A program made the position numbers and the translations under genes. A DNA stretch of 64,000 nt from positions 2,170,001 through 2,234,000 of the forward strand of contig NZ_CP104861.1 in NCBI RefSeq assembly GCF_025426255.1. The letters are read 5' to 3'. Below the pieces are notes generated by a model. It searched no databases, was not told the DNA's origin, and saw nothing but the letters and a program-made list of their open reading frames with translations. How positions within the stretch are numbered: position 1 is the stretch's first letter; each line of letters opens with the position of its first letter. The DNA comes from Pseudomonas fragi (GTDB lineage Bacteria; Pseudomonadota; Gammaproteobacteria; Pseudomonadales; Pseudomonadaceae). This document shows positions 55,207 to 63,733 of the stretch, in pieces.

Positions 55207-56046
55207 ATGTTTGAGCGCTCACCCGTTACCCGTTTGTTGCCTGTCATGCTGGGCGCCCTGATCTCCCTTGCGGGAACCACGGCGGCCCACGCCGATGCGA
55301 CGCTGGACAAAATCGAGCAACGGCATGTGCTGGTGGTCGGTGTGCTGCTTTCTGGTGGCCCCTTTGGCGGGATCGATCCTGCAACCCAAAAACCGCGAGG
55401 TTTGAATGTTGATCTTGCGCAAGAGTTGGGGCGCCAACTGGGGGCGCAGGTGCAACTGGTACCTGTGTTGCCTGCCAACCGCGTGCAGTTCTTGCAGCAG
55501 GGTAAAGTCGACCTGCTGATCGCCAATATGGAGTGGACACCTGAGCGTGGTGAGATCCTCGGCTCCGTGCCCACGCCGTTTTACCGCGTTGGCGGGAGCG
55601 CAGCGGTGCTCAAGGACAGCCCCATCGCCCGTTGGGAAGATTTGAAAGACCAGCCGGTGTGCACCTCCCAGGGCAGCAGTTACGTCAAGCCGCTGACCGA
55701 ATTCGGGGCGCAGATCAAGGCATTCAAAAGCTCATCGGAGTCGTTGTTGGCACTGCGCGGCAACAACTGCGTAGCTGCCGTGCATGACGCCACGCTGATC
55801 AATCCGCTGCTTGCCGACTCTGCCGAATGGCAGGGCTATCGTGCCTTGACCCCCGAGCTGAACCCGGCGCCCTCAGTGATCTGGACCCGGCGTGGAGAAA
55901 CCGACACCCAGGCCAGGCTCGACCCCATTGTCCAGGAGCTGCATCGCAGCGGCTGGCTGATCGAGGCCCAGACCCGTAACCACATCACCCCCGCATCACC
56001 GGCACTGGTGGAGTTGCAACAGAAGTTCCAGGCCAGCGGCGCCTGA
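55207..56046 (+). CDS. Periplasmic amino-acid-type ABC transporter substrate-binding protein
   Basis: The protein has 279 residues. A signal peptide ends at about AAHA (residue 28). The solute-binding family 3 fold is clear: VLVVGVLLSGGPFGGIDPAT..GLNVDLAQELG opens lobe 1 and DLLIANMEWTPERGEI lies in the hinge region. LKDQPVCTSQGSSYVKPL opens lobe 2. With a thiol dioxygenase and a cystathionine-lyase-like fusion downstream, the cargo is probably a sulfur amino acid or related thiol. An AAGGGG site precedes the ATG. Confidence 0.85.
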   Translation: MFERSPVTRLLPVMLGALISLAGTTAAHADATLDKIEQRHVLVVGVLLSGGPFGGIDPATQKPRGLNVDLAQELGRQLGAQVQLVPVLPANRVQFLQQGKVDLLIANMEWTPERGEILGSVPTPFYRVGGSAAVLKDSPIARWEDLKDQPVCTSQGSSYVKPLTEFGAQIKAFKSSSESLLALRGNNCVAAVHDATLINPLLADSAEWQGYRALTPELNPAPSVIWTRRGETDTQARLDPIVQELHRSGWLIEAQTRNHITPASPALVELQQKFQASGA

Positions 56047-56050
56047 AATC

Positions 56051-56785
56051 GTGAATCACTGGTTAGAGTTTTTCGTCCACTGGGCTTCCAGCCTAGGCCT
56101 CAACTACGGTTTTCTGCTGGATGCCTACCCGCGCTCAACCTTGGCGCAGGGGGCGCTGACCACGTTGTGGCTGTGCCTGCTGACTATCATCGGCAGTTTG
56201 CTGACGGGGTTGGGGCTGGCGGCGTTGTTGACCTCGGGCAAGCGCGCGCTGGCAGTCCCGGCGCGGGTGTTTATTGAAGTCACGCGCAATACCCCGACGC
56301 TGGTGCAGTTGTACTGCGCCTTTCTGGTGCTGAACATGCTGCTCAATCAGGCCGTAGGCACGGCCAACCCGCTGACGCCCTTTGCCTGGGTGGTAATCGT
56401 GATTTCGCTGCACAAAGGAGCGTTCCATGCAGAAGCCTTGCGCGCCGGTATCGAGGCGGTGCCGGCCGTGACCCTCGAGGCCGCCAGATCGCTGGCCTTC
56501 AGCAACCGCCAGTTGCTGTGGAACGTGCAACTGCCGCTGGCCCTGCGCTTTGCCTTGCCGTCGTTGATCAACAACCTGATCGATCTGGTGAAGATGACAG
56601 CTGTGGCCTCTGCCATTGCGGTGGGGGACATCACCTATTCGGCGATCATGATCTGGACCCAGAGCGATAACGTGCTGGAGCTGATGATTCTGTTGCTGGG
56701 CTTTTATGGGTTGCTGAGCTTTATCGTCAACTGCGTGGGGCGCTACCTTGAAGCGCGCCTGAGGATGCCCGGTTATGGCCATTGA
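56051..56785 (+). CDS. Amino-acid-type ABC transporter permease (first)
   Basis: This HisM/GlnP-type permease has 244 residues and about five membrane segments. The family signature is FIEVTRNTPTLVQLYCAFL, followed by the ATPase-contact loop EALRAGIEAVPAVTLEAARSLAFSN. It starts 4 bp after the binding-protein stop and overlaps the second permease by 11 bp. Confidence 0.9.
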   Translation: MNHWLEFFVHWASSLGLNYGFLLDAYPRSTLAQGALTTLWLCLLTIIGSLLTGLGLAALLTSGKRALAVPARVFIEVTRNTPTLVQLYCAFLVLNMLLNQAVGTANPLTPFAWVVIVISLHKGAFHAEALRAGIEAVPAVTLEAARSLAFSNRQLLWNVQLPLALRFALPSLINNLIDLVKMTAVASAIAVGDITYSAIMIWTQSDNVLELMILLLGFYGLLSFIVNCVGRYLEARLRMPGYGH

Positions 56786-57461
56786 GTCGGTATGCATGGC
56801 CTTGCTGCAATGGTCGCCCGCGCTGATCGCAGGCTTTGGCCAAAATATTCTGATCAGCCTGCTGGCCATCGGCCTGGGGACAGTGCTGGGCTTACTGGTG
56901 GGGATGCTGGCGTTATCGCCGTGGCGTCTGCTGCGCTTGCCTGCGCGGCTCTGGGTGCAAGTTTTTCGCAATGCGCCCTGGCTGGTGCTGATTTACTTCA
57001 CGACCTATGTGTTTCCGTTCGAAATCCATGTTGGCAGCGCTTACATCCCGTTCCCGGACTGGGTCAAGGTCACTATCGGCCTGGCATTGCCGGCGAGCGC
57101 CAATGTGGCTGAGATCCTGCGCGGGGCTGTTGCCTCGATCCCCGGTACACAGTGGGAGGCCGCACGCTCACTGGCTTTCAGTCGCTGGCAGATTGCTGTC
57201 TCGATCATTATGCCGCAATGCCTGAAACGCATGCTGGCGCCGTGGATGAACCTCTACGCGGTCGTCACCATGGGTACGGCGCTGGCGTCGCTGGTGGGCG
57301 TACATGACGTGATCGACACCGCACAAATTGCCAGCAATACCGTCAACCTGACCGGGTTTACCGTACTGGTTTACCTGAGTCTGCTGGTGTTGTTCTTTGC
57401 GTATTGCTATCCGATTTCCCGACTGACCCAACGCCTGGAGCGACGTTATGCCTTCTATTGA
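56775..57461 (+). CDS. Amino-acid-type ABC transporter permease (second)
   Basis: The protein has 228 residues and is paralogous in layout to the first permease: VFRNAPWLVLIYFTTYVF as the signature, then AEILRGAVASIPGTQWEAARSLAFS for ATPase contact. The two permeases should form a heterodimeric channel. It overlaps the ATPase gene by 14 bp. Confidence 0.9.
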   Translation: MAIESVCMALLQWSPALIAGFGQNILISLLAIGLGTVLGLLVGMLALSPWRLLRLPARLWVQVFRNAPWLVLIYFTTYVFPFEIHVGSAYIPFPDWVKVTIGLALPASANVAEILRGAVASIPGTQWEAARSLAFSRWQIAVSIIMPQCLKRMLAPWMNLYAVVTMGTALASLVGVHDVIDTAQIASNTVNLTGFTVLVYLSLLVLFFAYCYPISRLTQRLERRYAFY

Positions 57462-58284
57462 ATCCGTCGTCGAGCCTCTGGTCAGCCTGCGCGATGTACA
57501 CCTGGCATTTGCCGGTAACCCGGTGCTCAAAGGAATCAATCTTGATGTCTATCCAGGTCAAGCGGTATCGATCATTGGTCCTTCGGGCTCGGGCAAGTCG
57601 ACGATCCTGCGCTGCATCACCGGCTTGTTGCAGCCCCAGCGTGGGCAGATCCGGGTTGCCGACACGCGGGTTGACGCCCTGACCCGCGAGGCCCAGCGTA
57701 TTGAGTTGCGCAAACGCGTGGGCTTTGTGTTCCAGCAGTACAACCTGTTCCCGCATTTGTCGGTGCTGCAAAACCTGATGATTGCGCCGCGTAAGGTGCT
57801 GGGGCGTAACCGTATCGATGCTGAGAAAGACGCCCGGGCCCTTCTGGCCAAGGTGCGTATGGAGCACAAGGCCGATGCGTATCCGGGGCAATTGTCCGGC
57901 GGCCAGCAACAACGGGTGGCGATTGCCCGGGCGTTAACGATGCGCCCGCAACTGATCTTGTTCGATGAGGTCACCTCAGCCCTTGACCCCGAGACCGTCG
58001 GCGAAGTGCTGACGGTGATTCGCGAACTGACGCAGGAGGGCATGACTTGTGTGCTGGTGACCCATGAAATGCGCTTTGCCGAGGAAATCAGCGATGTCGT
58101 GTACTTCACTGAAAATGGCGTGATTGTCGAGCACGGCAGCGCCGAACAGATTTTTGAACACCCTGCCAACGAGCGCACCCGGGAGTTTCTACGTCACGCC
58201 CTGGGTGCACCGGCGCGGCGTGGGCCTATCGTCAGCGACCCGTATCTGTTGACTAATCTGAGCCGCTACAGCCTGTCCGTGTAA
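57448..58284 (+). CDS. Amino-acid-type ABC transporter ATP-binding protein
   Basis: The protein has 278 residues. Walker A is GPSGSGKST, the Q-loop lies in FVFQQYNLFPHLSV, the signature is LSGGQQQRVAIARAL, Walker B is LILFDEVTSALD and the switch His is in LVTHEMRF. It energises uptake with the two permeases and the binding protein. It is followed by the thiol dioxygenase gene after 17 bp. Confidence 0.93.
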   Translation: MPSIESVVEPLVSLRDVHLAFAGNPVLKGINLDVYPGQAVSIIGPSGSGKSTILRCITGLLQPQRGQIRVADTRVDALTREAQRIELRKRVGFVFQQYNLFPHLSVLQNLMIAPRKVLGRNRIDAEKDARALLAKVRMEHKADAYPGQLSGGQQQRVAIARALTMRPQLILFDEVTSALDPETVGEVLTVIRELTQEGMTCVLVTHEMRFAEEISDVVYFTENGVIVEHGSAEQIFEHPANERTREFLRHALGAPARRGPIVSDPYLLTNLSRYSLSV

Positions 58285-58301
58285 CACCGAGGAGCTACTT
58301 T

Positions 58302-58895
58302 ATGAGTACCGATAACCGTGCTGTCGTCATCGAGGATTTCCTGCAGAAAATCCGCCTTATCAACCAGCGCGGTGTAGACCGCGAGGCACTGGAACACATC
58401 GTCACCTTGCTCGAAGACCTGGCCGAGCGCCGTGACCTGTTCAATTTCGAGCATTTCCCGGCACCTGTGCCGGGGCAGGGCAGTACCGCGTTTCGCTACC
58501 GCCTCAATGACGATGGCGATACTCCGACGTTGTACCTGAACTCGCTGTTGCCAGGCAAAAGCACCTTGGCGCACAACCATGAAACCTGGGCCATTATCAG
58601 TGCGGTTGAAGGCCAGGAAATAAACTACGTCTACCGGCGCAGCGATGAGGGGCGCGAGCCGGGCTTCACCTCTCTGCATCTGGAGCGTGAAGTGATCGTG
58701 CAGCCCGGCACTTCGATCTCGTTTCTGGGTGATGACCTGCACGGGATAAAGGTCGAGGGCGAGCAGGCGACCTTGCATTTCCATCTTTACGGCCTGCCGC
58801 TGGAGTCCCTGAACGGACGTTATGGCGTCGATGCCCAAGGGCGGATTCTCAATTACAACGCCTCGCAAATGGCCCCGTCGATCAAGGCCTACTGA
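58302..58895 (+). CDS. Cysteine/3-mercaptopropionate dioxygenase-like cupin enzyme
   Basis: The protein has 197 residues. The bacterial thiol-dioxygenase cupin core is visible: LAHNHETWAIISAVEGQE with the His-x-His iron ligands near residues 89-91, and FLGDDLHGIKVEG with the third His near residue 148. It resembles the Pseudomonas 3-mercaptopropionate dioxygenase more than mammalian cysteine dioxygenase in length and motif spacing. It oxidises a small thiol to a sulfinate with O2. A GAGGAG ribosome-binding site precedes the ATG. It is co-oriented and close to the transporter and fusion genes. Confidence 0.82.
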   Translation: MSTDNRAVVIEDFLQKIRLINQRGVDREALEHIVTLLEDLAERRDLFNFEHFPAPVPGQGSTAFRYRLNDDGDTPTLYLNSLLPGKSTLAHNHETWAIISAVEGQEINYVYRRSDEGREPGFTSLHLEREVIVQPGTSISFLGDDLHGIKVEGEQATLHFHLYGLPLESLNGRYGVDAQGRILNYNASQMAPSIKAY

Positions 58896-58939
58896 ACACC
58901 GACCACGGTCAATAATTCAATTTTTCAGACGGGACATTT

Positions 58940-61711
58940 ATGAGCCAGACCCTCACACCCGGGCAGTTGCAGCAGTGGTTGTTCGACGGGCATGAAATTG
59001 CCCTGTTTGACGTACGCGAACACGGCCAGTATGGCGAAGCTCATCTGTTTTACGGGGTTAATCTGCCCTATAGCCGCCTTGAGCTGGAGGCGCGGCGGCT
59101 GGCGCCCAATCTTCAGGTACGGCTGGTGATCTACGATCAGGACGGCGGCGCCGTGGCCGCCGCTGCCGCGGGGCGTTTGCTGGCGCTGGGTTATGCGCAG
59201 GTGCACATTCTCGACGGTGGCGCCGATGGCTGGCAGGCCGCCGGGCTGCAACTGTTCGCCGGGGTGCATGTGCCGTCCAAGGCCTTTGGCGAACGGGTGG
59301 AAGAGACCAGCCATACGCCGCATATCAGCGCCCAGGAACTGGCCCGCTGGCAAGCTGGCGGTGCGCCGCTGGTGGTGCTCGATGGTCGCCCGTTCGATGA
59401 ATACCGCAAAATGACCATCCCCGGTTCGATCTGCTGTCCGAACGGTGAGCTGGGCTATCGGGTGCATGATCTGGTGCCGGACGACAGCACGCCGATCGTG
59501 GTCAATTGCGCCGGTCGTACCCGCAGCATCATTGGCGCCCAGACGTTGATCAATCTGGGCCTTAAAAACCCGATCTACGCTCTGGAAAACGGCACTCAGG
59601 GCTGGTTTCTGCAAGACCTTGAACTTGAGCACGGCAGTAGCCGTCGTTATACCGATGCCGTATCAGCGCAGCGCTTGCCTGAACAGCGATTGGCAGCAGA
59701 GCAACTGGCGCAACGGGCCGGGGTGCTCAGCGTTAATGCAGCGAAGGTTGAACAGTGGGTCGCAGACGTCGGGCGTAGCCTGTTTGTGTGCGATGTGCGT
59801 ACCGCCGAGGAGTTCGCGGCAGGCAGCTTGCCGGGTGCGCAACACACACCGGGCGGGCAGTTGATCCAGTCCACCGATTTGTATATCGGCGTGCGTCAGG
59901 CGCGGGTGGTGCTGGTCGATAGCGATGGCATCCGCGCACCTGTCGTCGCCAGTTGGTTGCGGCAGTTGGGGCATGAGGCTTATGTGCTGACAGGTGGGGT
60001 GAACAGCGGCCTGGTGCTGCCTGTGCTGGATGCGCCCATCGTGCAGGCCCTGCCATTGATCAGCCCGCAGGCTTTGGCCCAAGCCTTGAAGAATGACGCA
60101 GTAGCGCTGATTGACCTGCGTCCGAGCATGGCCTGGCGCAAAGCGCATATTGCCGGTTCGCGTTGGTCGACCCGCCCGCTGCTGGTAGCTGAGCCGCGTC
60201 CGTTGGTGATGATCGCGGATGATCCGCGTCTGGCGGCATTGGCGGTTCAGCAGTTACCGGATGCACAGCGTCAGCAGGTGCGACTGCTGGACGGTGGCGT
60301 TGATGCCTGGCGCGCCGCCGGTTTTAGTCTGCATGCTGATACCGGCACATTGCCTGATGCGCAGTGCATCGACTTTCTGTTTTTCACCCATGACCGCCAT
60401 GCGGGCAACAAGGACGCCGCGCGTCAGTATCTGGCCTGGGAAACCGGTTTGCTGGCGCAGATGAGTGCCGCCGAGATTGCCGGTTTCAAACTGCTCCCGG
60501 CGCAGCAGAGCGGTGTACGTACCCGGTTGGTACATGCGGCACGTACCGAAAAAGGCCCGGGCGGTCGAGCGGTCAATGTGCCGGTTACACGGGTGAGCAC
60601 GGTGCTGTTCGACAGCATGGCGCAGATGCGCGACGCCCGTAACCGGCGCGACAGCGAGCGCGTCCTGAGCTACGGCGCCAGGGGCAACCCCACGGCCTTC
60701 GCCCTGGAAGATCTGGTCACCGAGCTTGAGGGAGGCTATCGCACCCGGCTGTTCGGCACCGGTCTGGCCGCCATCGCGCAGACCTTTTTGGCCTACCTGC
60801 GTCCCGGCGATCATGTGTTGATTACCGACGCGGTATACGCCCCCGTGCGGCATCTGGCGCTGGAGCTGTTGGCGCCGTTTGGTATCGAGGTCAGCTACTT
60901 CGCGCCTGACGGTCACGACCTGCATGGCAAGCTGCAAGCCAATACCAGAATGGTCTACACCGAAGTACCCGGTTCGTTGTTGTACGAACTCAGCGACCTG
61001 CCAGCCATCGCCGCGCTGTGCAAGCCAAGGGGCATCCTGCTGGCCGTGGACAACACCTGGGGGTCGGGTTATTTGTATCGGCCGCTGGCGTTGGGGGCTG
61101 ATATTTCGATCATGGCTCTGACCAAATACCTGTGCGGGCACAGCGACGTGATGATGGGTAGCGTGTGTACCCTGCAATCGGCCTGGCGACCGCTGATGTC
61201 GATGAGTGACACCTGCGGGACCACCGTCAGCCCGGATGACGCTTATCTGGTACTGCGTGGCGCCCGTACCCTGGCGCCGCGGCTGGAGGTGCATGAGCGC
61301 CAGGCACTGCAAATCGCCCGCTGGCTACAGGCGCAACCACAGGTGAAACAGGTTTTCCATCCGGCGTTGCCCGAGCATCCTGGCCATGCCTTGTGGAGGC
61401 GGGATTTTACCGGGAGCAACGGTCTGCTTTCGTTTGAGCTGGGTGATGTTGATGAGCGTTACGTCGAGCGTTTTATCGATGCGTTGCAGTTATTTGGGCT
61501 GGGTGCGTCGTGGGGGGGGTATGAAAGCCTGGTGATCAAGGGCGACCTCAAGGACCGCGAGAGTGCGCAGGATCGGGCATTGAACCCGGTCCTGCGGTTG
61601 CATATAGGGCTTGAGGACGTGGGAGCGTTGATTGAGGATTTGCAGCGAGGGTTTGCGGCTGCGCAGCCGAACGCAGCCTCGTTTGACTCGACAGCGGCTA
61701 CAAGGATGTAG
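58940..61711 (+). CDS. Four-rhodanese/cystathionine-lyase-type PLP enzyme fusion
   Basis: The protein has 923 residues. Four rhodanese-like domains (about 1-105, 125-235, 255-365 and 375-465) precede a Cys/Met-metabolism PLP-enzyme domain (about 520-900). Only the second rhodanese has the catalytic cysteine (Cys190 in VVNCAGRTRS). The other three have Asp at this point (YDQDGGA, VDSDGIRA, IADDPRLA) and are probably structural. The PLP lysine is Lys729 in ALTKYLCGHSDV. A plausible scheme is that the lyase part releases sulfur from a cysteine-type substrate and the rhodanese part carries it. It is the last gene of the ABC-dioxygenase cluster. Confidence 0.85.
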   Translation: MSQTLTPGQLQQWLFDGHEIALFDVREHGQYGEAHLFYGVNLPYSRLELEARRLAPNLQVRLVIYDQDGGAVAAAAAGRLLALGYAQVHILDGGADGWQAAGLQLFAGVHVPSKAFGERVEETSHTPHISAQELARWQAGGAPLVVLDGRPFDEYRKMTIPGSICCPNGELGYRVHDLVPDDSTPIVVNCAGRTRSIIGAQTLINLGLKNPIYALENGTQGWFLQDLELEHGSSRRYTDAVSAQRLPEQRLAAEQLAQRAGVLSVNAAKVEQWVADVGRSLFVCDVRTAEEFAAGSLPGAQHTPGGQLIQSTDLYIGVRQARVVLVDSDGIRAPVVASWLRQLGHEAYVLTGGVNSGLVLPVLDAPIVQALPLISPQALAQALKNDAVALIDLRPSMAWRKAHIAGSRWSTRPLLVAEPRPLVMIADDPRLAALAVQQLPDAQRQQVRLLDGGVDAWRAAGFSLHADTGTLPDAQCIDFLFFTHDRHAGNKDAARQYLAWETGLLAQMSAAEIAGFKLLPAQQSGVRTRLVHAARTEKGPGGRAVNVPVTRVSTVLFDSMAQMRDARNRRDSERVLSYGARGNPTAFALEDLVTELEGGYRTRLFGTGLAAIAQTFLAYLRPGDHVLITDAVYAPVRHLALELLAPFGIEVSYFAPDGHDLHGKLQANTRMVYTEVPGSLLYELSDLPAIAALCKPRGILLAVDNTWGSGYLYRPLALGADISIMALTKYLCGHSDVMMGSVCTLQSAWRPLMSMSDTCGTTVSPDDAYLVLRGARTLAPRLEVHERQALQIARWLQAQPQVKQVFHPALPEHPGHALWRRDFTGSNGLLSFELGDVDERYVERFIDALQLFGLGASWGGYESLVIKGDLKDRESAQDRALNPVLRLHIGLEDVGALIEDLQRGFAAAQPNAASFDSTAATRM

Positions 61712-61743
61712 CCGCTGACGAGCCTCGGCGAGGCTGCGTTCGG
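61693..61743. terminator. Repeat-derived hairpins between convergent genes
   Basis: AGCGGCTACA/TGTAGCCGCT (61693-61716, 10-bp stem, 4-nt loop) is followed by AGCCTCGGCGAGGCT (61721-61735). CGAACGCAGCCTCG upstream (about 61668-61681) is also matched inverted at 61730-61743. The first stem overlaps the fusion gene's stop codon. This looks like a Pseudomonas intergenic palindromic repeat acting as a two-way terminator. Confidence 0.6.
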
Positions 61744-61807
61744 CGACGAAGTCGTCGTGAAATCAGACGCTATGGTGTGCCAGCTGAATCCGGTACCGCG
61801 GCTGCGA

Positions 61808-63544
61808 TCAATGGGAATGACGCGGTACTTCTGATCCCCGGCAACCTACCAGAAAGTCAAAGTCGCAGCCCTGGTCGGCCTGCATCACATGGTCGATATA
61901 CAGTTGGCGATAACCGCCTATCAGCAATTTTTGCGGCGGTTCTATATCGGCCAGGCGCGCTGCCAGTTCTGCATCGCTGATATCCAGATGCAAGCGCCCG
62001 CTGGCGCAGTCCAGTTCAATCCAGTCACCTTCCTGCACGGCAGCCAACGGTCCGCCCGCAGCCGCTTCCGGCGCTACGTGCAACACCACGGTGCCGTACG
62101 CGGTGCCGCTCATCCGAGCGTCCGAAATACGTACCATATCGGTCACGCCCTGGGCCAGCAGTTTGGCCGGCAGGCCCATGTTGCCAACCTCAGCCATACC
62201 CGGATAACCCTTGGGCCCACAGTTTTTCATCACCAGAATTGAATCCGCCGTGACCTCCAGCTCCGGGTCGTTGATCCGCGCTTTGTACATGTCGAAGTTT
62301 TCAAACACCACGGCTTGCCCGCGATGTTTCATCAGCGCCGGGGTCGCAGCCGAAGGCTTGAGCACCGCGCCCAACGGCGCCAGGTTGCCGCGCAATACGC
62401 AAATACCGCCGTCCGCCACCAAAGGGTTTTCAATGGCGCGGATCACTTCGTCGTCGCCATAAATCGGCGAGTTCTTGACGTTTTCCCATAGGCTTTTGCC
62501 GTTGACGGTCAAGGCGTCAGGATGCGGAATCAGGTTGTTTTCGCCCAGGCGGCGCAATACCGCAGGCAGGCCGCCCGCGTAGTAGAACTCTTCCATCAGA
62601 AAACGTCCCGATGGCTGCAAGTCCACCAGGGTAGGGGTGCCACGGCCGATGCGGGTCCAGTCGTCCAGCTCCAGATCTACACCGATGCGCCCGGCGATGG
62701 CTTTCAGGTGAATCACCGCGTTGGTCGAACCACCGATGGCGGCGTTGACCCGGATCGCGTTTTCAAAAGCTTCCTTGGTCAGCACCTTGGATAGGCGCAG
62801 GTCTTCGCGCACCATCTCCACGGCCCGCATGCCGGACATGTGGGCCAGTACATAGCGACGCGAATCCACCGCCGGAATCGCCGCGTTATGCGGTAGCGAA
62901 GTACCCAGCGCTTCGGCCATGCAGGCCATGGTCGATGCCGTGCCCATGGTGTTGCAGGTGCCTGCGGAGCGCGACATGCCGGCTTCAGCCGAGAGGAATT
63001 CGTCGAGGCTGATATTCCCCGCTTTATAGGATTCGTGCATTTGCCAGACGATGGTCCCGGCGCCGATATCCTTGCCCTTGTGCTTGCCGTTAAGCATCGG
63101 CCCGCCGGTGACCACGATGGCGGGCACGTCACAGCTGGCCGCGCCCATCAGCAGGGCCGGGGTGGTTTTGTCGCAGCCGGTCAACAGCACCACGCCGTCA
63201 ATCGGGTTGCCCCGGATCGCTTCTTCCACATCCATGCTCGCCAGGTTGCGGGTCAGCATGGCGGTAGGGCGCAGGTTGGATTCGCCGTTGGAGAACACCG
63301 GGAACTCCACTGGCCAGCCGCCAGCCTCGATCACGCCGCGTTTGACGTGTTCTGCGATGGTTCGAAAGTGTGCGTTGCACGGGGTCAGTTCCGACCAGGT
63401 ATTGCAGATGCCGATGATTGGCTTGCCCTGAAACTGATGGTCGGGGATGCCCTGATTCTTCATCCAGCTGCGGTACATAAAGCCGTTTTTATCCGCGCTG
63501 CCAAACCATTGGGCCGAACGCAGTGGAGGGGTTTTATCAGACAT
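61808..63544 (-). CDS. IlvD/Edd-family sugar-acid dehydratase
   Basis: The protein has 578 residues. It is an Fe-S dehydratase with cluster cysteines in GICNTWSELTPCN, LLTGCDKTTPA and SRSAGTCNTMGTAST, and the C-terminal RISDARMSGTAYGTVVLH stretch. Overall it follows the pentonate/arabonate branch rather than branched-chain IlvD or Edd. The divergent anion-type MFS transporter supports an aldonic acid substrate. The ATG at 63544 has AAGAG 9 nt upstream; 63553 is the longer alternative. Confidence 0.85.
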   Translation of the reverse strand: MSDKTPPLRSAQWFGSADKNGFMYRSWMKNQGIPDHQFQGKPIIGICNTWSELTPCNAHFRTIAEHVKRGVIEAGGWPVEFPVFSNGESNLRPTAMLTRNLASMDVEEAIRGNPIDGVVLLTGCDKTTPALLMGAASCDVPAIVVTGGPMLNGKHKGKDIGAGTIVWQMHESYKAGNISLDEFLSAEAGMSRSAGTCNTMGTASTMACMAEALGTSLPHNAAIPAVDSRRYVLAHMSGMRAVEMVREDLRLSKVLTKEAFENAIRVNAAIGGSTNAVIHLKAIAGRIGVDLELDDWTRIGRGTPTLVDLQPSGRFLMEEFYYAGGLPAVLRRLGENNLIPHPDALTVNGKSLWENVKNSPIYGDDEVIRAIENPLVADGGICVLRGNLAPLGAVLKPSAATPALMKHRGQAVVFENFDMYKARINDPELEVTADSILVMKNCGPKGYPGMAEVGNMGLPAKLLAQGVTDMVRISDARMSGTAYGTVVLHVAPEAAAGGPLAAVQEGDWIELDCASGRLHLDISDAELAARLADIEPPQKLLIGGYRQLYIDHVMQADQGCDFDFLVGCRGSEVPRHSH

Positions 63545-63600
63545 GGCGGACATCTCTTATTGTATGACTAATTGGTTTTTATTGATGCAACATAACCCAT

Positions 63601-63654
63601 ATATAGTCGTTGGTGAAGAGTTGTTGGGTAAATAGTATTACTATATAGTCGCTG
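63601..63654. promoter_or_regulatory. Candidate operator array between the dehydratase and MFS genes
   Basis: ATATAGTCGTTG (63601-63612) recurs as ATATAGTCGCTG (63643-63654), a 12-bp direct repeat with one mismatch. Between them is the 13-bp palindrome ATAGTATTACTAT (63632-63644). The spacing suits a repressor controlling both divergent genes. Confidence 0.5.
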
Positions 63655-63733
63655 CAACTGAGAGCTGATCCTGGCGTTTCACGCCTGAGGCCACTCCAGA
63701 GGTGCCATAACAAAAACAATGGGAGACCGTCTC

